DNA of 13,867 bases from positions 1 through 13,867 of the forward strand of contig NZ_ABZS01000018.1 of the NCBI RefSeq assembly GCF_000173615.1. The letters are read 5' to 3'. The number at the start of each line of letters is the position of its first letter. Positions within the stretch are counted from its first letter, which is position 1. Source of the DNA: Sulfurihydrogenibium yellowstonense SS-5 (lineage in GTDB: Bacteria; Aquificota; Aquificia; Aquificales; Hydrogenothermaceae). Below, piece by piece: positions 6,858 to 12,983 of this stretch. The translations under genes and the position numbers were made by a program. The notes below the pieces were generated by a model. The model was not told where the DNA came from, ran no database searches, and saw only the letters and a list, made by a program, of their open reading frames with translations.

Positions 6858-7459
6858 TTTTTAATCGCTTTTATAACCGCCGGCAAGATTGAAATTATGA
6901 TAATTCCATATATAAATAGGCTAAAGTTTTCTTTTACAAACGGTAAATTACCTGTAAAGTATCCAAGAGTTAAAAATAGCGTAATCCACAAAAAACCACC
7001 AACAAAGTTATAGATAAAAAATTCTCTTTTATCCATCTTTCCAATTCCTGCAACAAACGGAACAAAGGTTCTAAAAATTGGTAAAAATCTTGAGATGATT
7101 ACCGCCTTTCCGCCATGCTTTTGAAAAAACTTTTCAGTTTGAATTATGTATTCTTTTTTAACAAGATTTTTCTCTATAAGCTTATTTCCAAAATAGTAGC
7201 CTATATGAAAGTTAACTAAATTTCCTAAGATAGCTGCAATTAATAGTAAAAAATAAACAGTCCAAAAATTTAAACTTCCCTTCCCTGCAAAGCTTCCAAC
7301 TACAAACAAGAGAGAGTCTCCGGGTAAAAATGGAGTAATTACAAAGCCTGTTTCAGCAAAGATTATAAAAAATAAAATCAGATAAACTAAACTGCCGTAA
7401 TTTTGTATGATTAAGTCTAAATATTTGTCTATATGAAGAATAAAGTCTAAAATTTCCAA
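6854..7459 (-). CDS. DedA-family (VTT/SNARE-associated domain) membrane protein
   Basis: The protein has 201 residues, with membrane helices near 22-40, 48-60, 65-90, 130-165 and 175-198. Family marks are present: FAETGFVITPFLPGDSL (E36, P46-G47-D48), SRFLPIFRTFVPFVAG (R124, R130, G138) and the FFIYNFVGGFLW helix. DedA proteins are proton-dependent transporters, with lipid carriers such as undecaprenyl phosphate or phospholipids as known cargo in some members; the substrate here cannot be read. The start is TTG at 7459: AAGGAGT lies 5 nt upstream, an in-frame TAA sits four codons before it, and no ATG is suitable. It is the first gene of a two-gene unit with comEC, overlapping by 4 bp. Confidence 0.92.
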   Translation of the reverse strand: MEILDFILHIDKYLDLIIQNYGSLVYLILFFIIFAETGFVITPFLPGDSLLFVVGSFAGKGSLNFWTVYFLLLIAAILGNLVNFHIGYYFGNKLIEKNLVKKEYIIQTEKFFQKHGGKAVIISRFLPIFRTFVPFVAGIGKMDKREFFIYNFVGGFLWITLFLTLGYFTGNLPFVKENFSLFIYGIIIISILPAVIKAIKK

Positions 7460-7672
7460 ATTGACTCCTTACACTTAAAAATTTTAAATTTTTATAGCTT
7501 TACCAATAGAAGCGAGACTTATTAGCCACTGTTGTCCAATCTCTTTTTCTTTTCTATAATAAGCTTAATTTTAAATGCAGTGTATATATAATAAGATATT
7601 GTAGCATGAAAATTAAAGGTTATTAACCAAAAATTGAGAGTGTTTAAAAATTTTTATAAGTTTACCTTGTTT

Positions 7673-7748
7673 GTCATCCTGAGGCCATAAGGCCGAAGGA
7701 TCTCTTTTTCGAATTATATAAAAATCACTAATTTCTCACCCAAGATAT
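7673..7748 (+). repeat. dispersed palindromic repeat, direct unit with tail
   Basis: The core is GTCATCCTGAGG, a centre GGCCATAAGGCC, then GAAGGATCTC (7673-7704). The tail is ATAAAAATCACTAATTTC, then TCACCCAAGATAT (to 7748). The preceding TACCTTGTTTGTCAT resembles the flank left by the IS at 1237 (ACCTTATGTGTCAT on the minus strand). Confidence 0.82.
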
Positions 7749-8012
7749 GGGAGTTGACTAAATTATCTGTAGCTATAAATGGCTATCTTTCTTATATTCA
7801 AAAGCAATTTTTTAATCTTTGATTTTTGAATTTATCTTCAAGGATGATTTTTTTAACCTTTCCTTTTTATCTTCTCATTGATTTGTTTTTACCCTTTTAA
7901 TATAACTACACTTATATTAAAAATTACAGATTAGATTATAGAGTGTAATTTTACTATTCTTTGTTTAATATCCCGTAATAGTGTTCCGAAATTCTCATAA
8001 GCTTACCTTTCC

Positions 8013-8098
8013 GTGTAATCCTGAAGCTGTAAGCTAAAGGATCTTTTTTTTTAAAATTAAGAAAAACAAGAGATTCTTAGCTAACGCTTAGAATGGCA
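8013..8098. repeat. inverted pair of degenerate palindromic repeats
   Basis: The left unit (8013-8044) runs GTGTAATCCTGAAGCTG to AAAGGATCT. The right unit (8071-8098), read on the minus strand, begins GCCATTCTAAGCG and ends AAGAATCT. They are the same family as the others, more worn, and arranged head to head. Confidence 0.6.
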
Positions 8099-8111
8099 CC
8101 ATTGGGTCGTT

Positions 8112-8216
8112 CTTTGTCATCCAGCAGCGAAGTGTAAGATCTCAAGCTTTATTGTGTTTTAAAAGGAAGAAAACAATAACAAAAGATTCTTCCCACGGCT
8201 GCAGAATGACAAAGAA
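8112..8216. repeat. hairpin-forming repeat pair, intact counterpart of the IS target
   Basis: The ends are inverted: CTTTGTCATCCAGCAGC at the left, and on the minus strand CTTTGTCATTCTGCAGCC at the right. Inner parts also pair (TTATTGTGTTTT with AAAACAATAAC), so about 105 bp could fold into one hairpin, like a BIME or a small MITE. Its right end, AATGACAAAGA (8205-8215), equals 1133-1143 inside the bridge RNA loop. The sequence from 8206 onward parallels the IS flank from 1237. Confidence 0.72.
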
Positions 8217-8256
8217 GGCTTCCATTCCTATAATGCCCATCAGTCAACCTTTCCTT

Positions 8257-8372
8257 TTCATCCTGAGGACGTAAGTCCGAAGGATCTTTTTTATTAAATT
8301 TTATAAAAACTACTAATTCTCACCCAAGGTATATTTAAATATCTATAAAAATCACTATTTTCTCATTCAAAC
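8257..8372 (+). repeat. dispersed palindromic repeat, direct unit with one full and one partial tail
   Basis: The core is TTCATCCTGAGG, a centre GGACGTAAGTCC, then GAAGGATCT (to 8287). The tail ATAAAAACTACTAATTC then TCACCCAAGGTAT ends at 8332. A second, divergent tail (ATAAAAATCACTATTTTC then TCATTC) follows at 8344-8367 and abuts the manC promoter region. Confidence 0.78.
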
Positions 8373-8374
8373 CA

Positions 8375-8383
8375 TGTTAAAAT
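8375..8383 (+). promoter_or_regulatory. extended -10 candidate for manC
   Basis: TG-T-TAAAAT is 35 nt before the manC ATG. No good -35 box is seen, but an extended -10 can do without one. Confidence 0.4.
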
Positions 8384-8417
8384 ATTAGTAATTAAAATAA
8401 ACTTGGAGCTTATCATA

Positions 8418-9830
8418 ATGAAAGTAGTTATACTTGCCGGTGGAAGTGGGACAAGACTTTTTCCATTATCCAGAAAAAACCTGCCAAAGCAGTTTTTAAA
8501 AATTGCAGATAATCAATCACTCTTCCAAAAAACCATAGATAGAGCTTTAAAAATAGTAAAAAGTCCAAAAGATATAATAATCATAACAAACAAAGAGTAT
8601 ATTTTTCACTTAAAAAGCCAGCTGAGAGAAATAAATCATTCTGAAAAAGATTTTCACATTATCACTGAACCAGTAGGAAGAAATACAGCACCAGCCATAG
8701 CTTTGGCAGTTAAATATCTAACAGAAAAACAAGAAATACCATTTGATGAAACTATTTTTATATCACCATCAGACCATATTATACAGCCTGACAAAGAGTT
8801 TGTGGAGTATGTTAAAAAAGCAGATGAGCTTGCAAAGGAAGGATATATAGCAACCTTTGGAGTAAAACCTACAAAGCCGGAAACTGGTTACGGTTATATA
8901 GAAGCTGGAGAAAAGATAAGAGATGGATACAAAGTCATAAAATTTCATGAAAAACCATCTATAGAAAAAGCTACAGAATATCTGATGAAAGGAAATTTTT
9001 ATTGGAACAGCGGAATGTTTACATTCAGCATTCAAACAATCCTTGAAGAGTTTAAAAATCATAGTGAAGAAATATATCAAATGATAAATGATAATAGTTT
9101 TGAAGAACTTCTTAAAAACTTTGATAACATGCCGGATATATCGATAGACTACGCAGTAATGGAAAAGACGAACAAAGCAGCAGTAATTCCGATGAACATT
9201 ACGTGGTCAGATGTTGGTTCATGGGACAGTGTATATGAGATACTTCCAAAGGATGAAAATCAAAACGTGAAAGTTGGTAAAGTAATAGATATAGACACAA
9301 AAAACAGCATGATAATAGGAAATAAAAGAGTAATATCCACAATAGGGCTTGAAAATCTCACAGTAGTAGAAACTGATGACGTTATCCTGATAGCTAAACA
9401 AGGAGAAGGGCAAAAAGTAAGAGAGGTAGTAAATAAGATAAAGAATGATAAAGAGCTTAGCTATTTAGTAGATCTACACACTACAGTTTATAGACCATGG
9501 GGAAGCTATACAGAACTCGAAAAAGGAGAAAGATACAGAATAAAAAGAATAACTGTATACCCGGGAGAGTCTTTGAGCTTACAGATGCATTATCACAGAA
9601 GTGAGCACTGGATAGTGGTAAAAGGCACTGCAAAAGTAGTTTTAGAAGAAAACGGAGAGATAAAAGAATACTTTGTTCATGAAAATGAAAGTATATATGT
9701 TCCAAAAACAACTAAACATAGATTAGTTAATCCAGGAAAGATTCCGTTAGAGCTAATAGAAGTACAAGTTGGTGAGTATGTGGAAGAGGATGATATTGTA
9801 AGATTTAATGATGTGTATGGAAGGTGTTAG
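8418..9830 (+). CDS. manC: mannose-1-phosphate guanylyltransferase / mannose-6-phosphate isomerase
   Basis: This cytoplasmic bifunctional enzyme makes GDP-mannose from mannose-1-phosphate and GTP, and interconverts fructose-6- and mannose-6-phosphate, feeding mannose-derived sugars to surface polysaccharide. It has 470 residues, the usual length. The N-terminal nucleotidyltransferase (1 to about 270) has GGSGTRLFPLSRKN and PKQF for nucleotide binding, FHEKP, and YWNSGMF. The C-terminal type II isomerase cupin (about 345-465) has YRPWGSY, QMHYHRSEHW (H391, H393, E396, H397 as metal and active-site residues) and TTKHR. I chose ATG at 8418 since MKVVILAGGSGTR is the normal start and GGAG lies 9 nt before it; a TTG at 8403 has no ribosome site. 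It is the first gene of the polysaccharide region, but separated from wzx by decayed genes. Confidence 0.95.
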   Translation: MKVVILAGGSGTRLFPLSRKNLPKQFLKIADNQSLFQKTIDRALKIVKSPKDIIIITNKEYIFHLKSQLREINHSEKDFHIITEPVGRNTAPAIALAVKYLTEKQEIPFDETIFISPSDHIIQPDKEFVEYVKKADELAKEGYIATFGVKPTKPETGYGYIEAGEKIRDGYKVIKFHEKPSIEKATEYLMKGNFYWNSGMFTFSIQTILEEFKNHSEEIYQMINDNSFEELLKNFDNMPDISIDYAVMEKTNKAAVIPMNITWSDVGSWDSVYEILPKDENQNVKVGKVIDIDTKNSMIIGNKRVISTIGLENLTVVETDDVILIAKQGEGQKVREVVNKIKNDKELSYLVDLHTTVYRPWGSYTELEKGERYRIKRITVYPGESLSLQMHYHRSEHWIVVKGTAKVVLEENGEIKEYFVHENESIYVPKTTKHRLVNPGKIPLELIEVQVGEYVEEDDIVRFNDVYGRC

Positions 9831-9880
9831 GAGAGTTATTTAAGGCTGGTTAATAACCTTAATATTAGAGATAAAAAATC

Positions 9881-10114
9881 ATGCGAGAAGCTAAAAAATT
9901 AGAGGATATTATAAAAGAATTACCAGAAGATTTAATAAAAGAAGTTGAAGACTTTGCATTGTTTTTGTTAGAAAAAAGAAAAAGAGAGGAAACAGAAAAG
10001 AAAAAACCAACTCTTTCATGGGCAGGCGGGCTATCTGAATTTAAAGATAAATATACTTCTGTTGAATTACAGCATAAAGCCTTAGAATGGATGGTTAATA
10101 AAGCAAAAGTTTAA
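9881..10114 (+). CDS. DUF2281-family protein, probable orphan antitoxin of a PIN toxin
   Basis: The 77-residue soluble protein has an N-terminal helical part (LEDIIKELPEDLIKEVEDF, then ALFLLEKRK), a run of charged residues, and the C-terminal signature LSWAGGLSEF with YTSVELQHKALEW. That signature is characteristic of DUF2281 proteins, which commonly precede VapC-like PIN toxins as antitoxins. The C-terminal half usually wraps the toxin. Here the toxin gene is only a remnant starting at the antitoxin's last codons. No strong ribosome site precedes the ATG (AGAG 12 nt away). It may still be expressed, as a leftover or as protection against a related toxin elsewhere. The normal C-terminus may be altered, since the deletion joint is near residues 70-77. 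Confidence 0.75.
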   Translation: MREAKKLEDIIKELPEDLIKEVEDFALFLLEKRKREETEKKKPTLSWAGGLSEFKDKYTSVELQHKALEWMVNKAKV

Positions 10115-10238
10115 TCTTGATTTTGACGATGCTTATCAGTATGTAGTGGCAGAAAAGTTTGGTTTAACCATTGTAAGCTTTGATTCTGACTTTGATAAAA
10201 CATATCTTGGGAGAAAGACACCAAATGATTTGATATGA
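10107..10238 (+). pseudogene. 3' remnant of a PIN-domain (VapC-like) toxin gene
   Basis: A frame shifted relative to the antitoxin encodes KFNLDFDDAYQYVVAEKFG, then LTIVSFDSDFDKTYLGRKTP, then NDLI and a stop. This is the C-terminal third of PIN ribonucleases, with the LDFDDA and FDxDF acidic motifs. The first roughly 90 residues, including the N-terminal catalytic aspartate, are gone. The frame opens only at 10086 after a TAG and has no start codon or ribosome site, so no working toxin can be made. The likely cause is an internal deletion joining the antitoxin end to the toxin end. Confidence 0.82.
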
Positions 10239-10297
10239 CAGTTAGTATAGGTCATATTTAGATAATATTAGGAGGAGGTTTCTCCAAAAATCCACAC

Positions 10298-10378
10298 CGT
10301 CATTTTGCAGCGATGGGAAGAGTCTAATTTTTTGTTTTTAAAAAAAGAGATCCTTCAGCTTACAGCCTCAAAATAACG
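10298..10378. repeat. inverted pair of dispersed palindromic repeats
   Basis: The outer arms are CGTCATTTTGCAGC (10298-10311) and GCCTCAAAATAACG (10365-10378). The right unit, read on the minus strand (GTTATTTTGAGGCTGTAAGC then TGAAGGATCT), closely matches the unit at 8013. It lies between the toxin remnant and the Wzz remnant and could form a long hairpin. Confidence 0.65.
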
Positions 10379-10398
10379 TGGAAAGGTATACTTAATTT

Positions 10399-10427
10399 TT
10401 GATATGATAGCAGGCTTATGGTAAAAT
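10399..10427 (+). promoter_or_regulatory. promoter of the polysaccharide export genes
   Basis: TTGATA (10399-10404), 17 nt, and an extended -10 TGG-TAAAAT (10419-10427) make this the best-formed promoter in the window besides acnB. It stands 33 nt before the Wzz remnant and probably drives wzx and the following genes. Confidence 0.65.
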
Positions 10428-10460
10428 GATTAGTTAAAAAGTACTTTGAGGGGGTTGTAA

Positions 10461-10559
10461 ATGGAGAAAAACAATACATGCAATGACGGGATTGATTTAT
10501 TTGAACTGTTTCAAAAACTCTATAAACAAAGAAGGACAATATTAGGAATTACTGAATAG
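10461..10559 (+). pseudogene. N-terminal remnant of a Wzz-like chain-length protein
   Basis: ATG at 10461, after the strong site GAGGGGGT, opens a 32-codon frame ending in TAG. GIDLFELFQKLYKQRRTILG is the cytoplasmic N-terminal segment that precedes the first membrane helix of Wzz/polysaccharide co-polymerases. The protein stops just where that helix should begin, so it cannot regulate chain length. It retains promoter and ribosome site, so translation into the wzx region may still matter for wzx, whose own ATG 20 nt downstream has no clear ribosome site. It could instead be a leader ORF; the Wzz match is by pattern only. Confidence 0.65.
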
Positions 10560-10578
10560 GTATTGCAATATAAAATCC

Positions 10579-11889
10579 ATGAATATAAAAAATTACAAAG
10601 AAAAGCTTTTTAAATCCGATGCAAGAAAAAGACTGATTGAAAATTTTTTATCTTTATCAGTACTTCAGATTGCTAATTATATATTACCTTTAATTACTTT
10701 GCCTTATCTTGTTAGAGTATTAGGACCTGAAAATTTTGGACTTATTGCTTTTTCGCAAGCTTTTATTGGATATTTTATGATACTAACTGATTATGGTTTT
10801 AACCTTTCAGCTACAAGAGATATATCTATAAATAGAGAAAATAAAGATAAGGTTTCTGAGATATTCAGCTCTGTTATGATAATTAAACTCGCTTTAATGA
10901 TAATATCTTTAATTTTAATGTCTGTTATAATATTTTCGTTCGAAAAGTTTATACATGATTGGATAATTTATTACTTAACATTTGGAATGGTTGTGGGGCA
11001 GGTTTTGTTTCCAGTATGGTTTTTTCAAGGTATGGAGAAAATGAAGTATATAACATTTTTAAATATTCTTGCAAAAGTTATATTTACTGTTGCTATATTT
11101 GTGTTTGTTAAAGAAGCGTCTGATTATTTGTATGTGCCGTTATTAAATAGTTTGGGTTTTATAATTGCAGGGATACTGGGTTTATGGATTGTGTTTAGAG
11201 ACTTTGAGATTAGTTTTAAGTTTGTAGGCTTGGAAGAGTTAAAGAGGCAGTTAAAAGAGGGGTGGTATATATTTATATCTCAAGTTAACATTACATTTTT
11301 TAACAACACAAATGTAATTATTTTAGGATCATTTACAAACAATACCATAGTCGGATATTATTCTGCTGCAGAGAAACTAATTAGAGCTGTTATGGGTCTA
11401 CAAATACCATTAATAAATTCTGTATATCCAACTATGTCAAAATTATTAAAAGAGGATATTAATAAAGCTGTAGCTTTTGGTAAGAAACTTTTAATTTACG
11501 GAACTTTCACTTATGTAACTCTTATCAGTATAATTTTGCTTTTATCGAATGAAGTTATAATTTTATTACTTGGAGATAATTTTACAAATAGCGAAATTAT
11601 TTTCAAAATAATGCTAATAATACCAATCACCGTTTTTATCAATAACATATATGGCACACAGTTTCTTATAAATATAGGGCATAGCGATAAGTTTTCTAAA
11701 ATTATTATAATAAGCGGAATGTCAAATCTAATACTATGCCCTATATTGACATATTTCTTTAGTTATATTGGTACAGCTATTTCATGGGTTATAGCAGAAT
11801 TTTTCGTCTTATACGGAATGTATTATTATACCACTAAATACATAGAACAATTAAAATTAAAGTATATTTTAAGATTTGAGAGACATTGA
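10579..11889 (+). CDS. wzx: Wzx-type oligosaccharide flippase (polysaccharide biosynthesis protein family)
   Basis: This integral membrane transporter of the MVF/MOP superfamily should flip undecaprenyl-diphosphate-linked repeat units across the inner membrane. It has 436 residues with about 12-14 hydrophobic helices throughout. The N-terminus has the family pattern FLSLSVLQIANYILPLITLP and LPYLVRVLGPENFGLIAF (41-58); GWYIFISQVNITFFNN and VGYYSAAEKLIRAV lie at mid-protein. ATG at 10579 gives the normal family N-terminus, yet no AGGAGG-like site precedes it. This fits a deletion that removed most of the upstream wzz, or coupling to the remnant's translation. The codons are visibly more AT-rich than in acnB, common for polysaccharide clusters. 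The stop is 2 nt before the next gene's ATG. Confidence 0.9.
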   Translation: MNIKNYKEKLFKSDARKRLIENFLSLSVLQIANYILPLITLPYLVRVLGPENFGLIAFSQAFIGYFMILTDYGFNLSATRDISINRENKDKVSEIFSSVMIIKLALMIISLILMSVIIFSFEKFIHDWIIYYLTFGMVVGQVLFPVWFFQGMEKMKYITFLNILAKVIFTVAIFVFVKEASDYLYVPLLNSLGFIIAGILGLWIVFRDFEISFKFVGLEELKRQLKEGWYIFISQVNITFFNNTNVIILGSFTNNTIVGYYSAAEKLIRAVMGLQIPLINSVYPTMSKLLKEDINKAVAFGKKLLIYGTFTYVTLISIILLLSNEVIILLLGDNFTNSEIIFKIMLIIPITVFINNIYGTQFLINIGHSDKFSKIIIISGMSNLILCPILTYFFSYIGTAISWVIAEFFVLYGMYYYTTKYIEQLKLKYILRFERH

Positions 11890-11891
11890 TT

Positions 11892-12983
11892 ATGAGTGTT
11901 AAAATTTATCCAAATACAAACATTTTTATTGCCTGTCCTGCTAATACCGCAACTGGTGGGCCAGAGCTTTTACATCAGCTTACTTATCATTTGAGAAAAG
12001 ATTTAAGTATTCATGCTTACATGTATTATTATAATTTCGATGATAGAAGATTTGAAACTCCTGTACATCCAGAGTACAAGATGTATGGAAATCCTTTTGT
12101 TACAAATTTGAATGAAATTGAAGACATTGAAAAGAATATAATTATAGTTCCTGAAGTGCGAGATGGAATAAATTTACTACAACATTTCAAAAACATAAGA
12201 AGAGGTGTTTGGTTTTTATCCGTAGATAATTATTATTTATCCCAATTAACAAAAAAAGATTTTTTTATTCCAAGAGCTATAAATAAGATAGCTAAATTTC
12301 TTTTTGGAAAACCATTAATAAATTTTGATATTACTTCAGAAGAAATTCTAAAGAAGCTCGTAGAAAAATATGATTATATAAAAGATCCATTATTAAAACT
12401 AGCAAATTTTTATATGAGCAATTCCTATAGAGGTTTAAAATGGTTTAGCGATTTAAAACCTATGTATTATCTACCGGATTACTATGTAAATATTAGATTT
12501 ATTGAAGAGAGTTATGCGTTAAATTTGAATAGCAAAAAAAATATTGTTGCTTACAACCCTAAGAAGGGGTATTCATTTACAAAAAAAATAATCAAATTTG
12601 CAGATGATATTGTATTCGTCCCTATAGAAAATATGAAGCGTGAAGAAGTGATAAATTTATTAAAAGAAGCGAAAGTTTATATAGATTTCGGACACTTCCC
12701 AGGTCCAGAAAGAATACCTAAAGAAGCTGCTATGTTAGGATGCTGTGTAATTACTGGTAAAAGAGGTTCTGCTTCATTTTTTGAAGATGTTCCTATTCCT
12801 AATGAATATAAGTTTGAAGACAGAGAAGAAAATATTCCAAAGATTGTAGATAAAATAAAAGATTGTTTTGAGAATTTCGAAGATAGATATAAAGATTTTG
12901 AATACTATAGACAAATTATAAAAAATGAACCACAAAAATTTATAGAAGATTTAAAGAAAATTTTTATAAAGCTTGAAAAATGA
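11892..12983 (+). CDS. GT-B-like glycosyltransferase-related protein of a polysaccharide cluster
   Basis: The 363-residue soluble protein has no signal peptide. I do not know a specific activity. The N-terminal half starts with a Rossmann-like strand and glycine loop, FIACPANTATGGPELLHQL (T21-G22-G23-P24-E25), as at the acceptor side of GT-B enzymes. The C-terminal half has YIDFGHFPGPERIPKEAAML (263-282) followed by GCCVITGKRGSASFFEDVPI, where GT-B enzymes bind the nucleotide sugar, and E273 and E278 could serve this. The first ATG with sensible context is 11892; a TTG at 11886 would overlap the wzx stop. It lies in line with wzx and the next glycosyltransferase (4-bp overlap at 12980-12983), so it probably takes part in building the same polysaccharide. 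Confidence 0.75.
   Translation: MSVKIYPNTNIFIACPANTATGGPELLHQLTYHLRKDLSIHAYMYYYNFDDRRFETPVHPEYKMYGNPFVTNLNEIEDIEKNIIIVPEVRDGINLLQHFKNIRRGVWFLSVDNYYLSQLTKKDFFIPRAINKIAKFLFGKPLINFDITSEEILKKLVEKYDYIKDPLLKLANFYMSNSYRGLKWFSDLKPMYYLPDYYVNIRFIEESYALNLNSKKNIVAYNPKKGYSFTKKIIKFADDIVFVPIENMKREEVINLLKEAKVYIDFGHFPGPERIPKEAAMLGCCVITGKRGSASFFEDVPIPNEYKFEDREENIPKIVDKIKDCFENFEDRYKDFEYYRQIIKNEPQKFIEDLKKIFIKLEK

Larger units (their letters stand above)
7460..8417. other. 958-bp gene-free interval between divergent dedA and manC
   Basis: The interval separates divergently read genes and must hold both promoters. From 7673 it is a cluster of palindromic repeat units (7673-7748, 8013-8098, 8112-8216, 8257-8372). 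Between 7749 and 8012 there is only AT-rich sequence. No open frame with a ribosome site and protein-like composition was found on either strand. I could not fix the dedA promoter. Confidence 0.7.

Noticed and set aside
7673..8372. CRISPR array
   Set aside because: The repeats are palindromic, irregularly spaced, in both orientations and also found singly elsewhere in the window.
8769..9711. Minus-strand open frames inside manC
   Set aside because: Shadow frames of low-complexity composition, with no ribosome sites.
10271..10286. GGAGGAGGTTTCTCC as terminator or ribosome site
   Set aside because: The stem is only 4 bp with no T tract, and no start codon follows at a useful distance.
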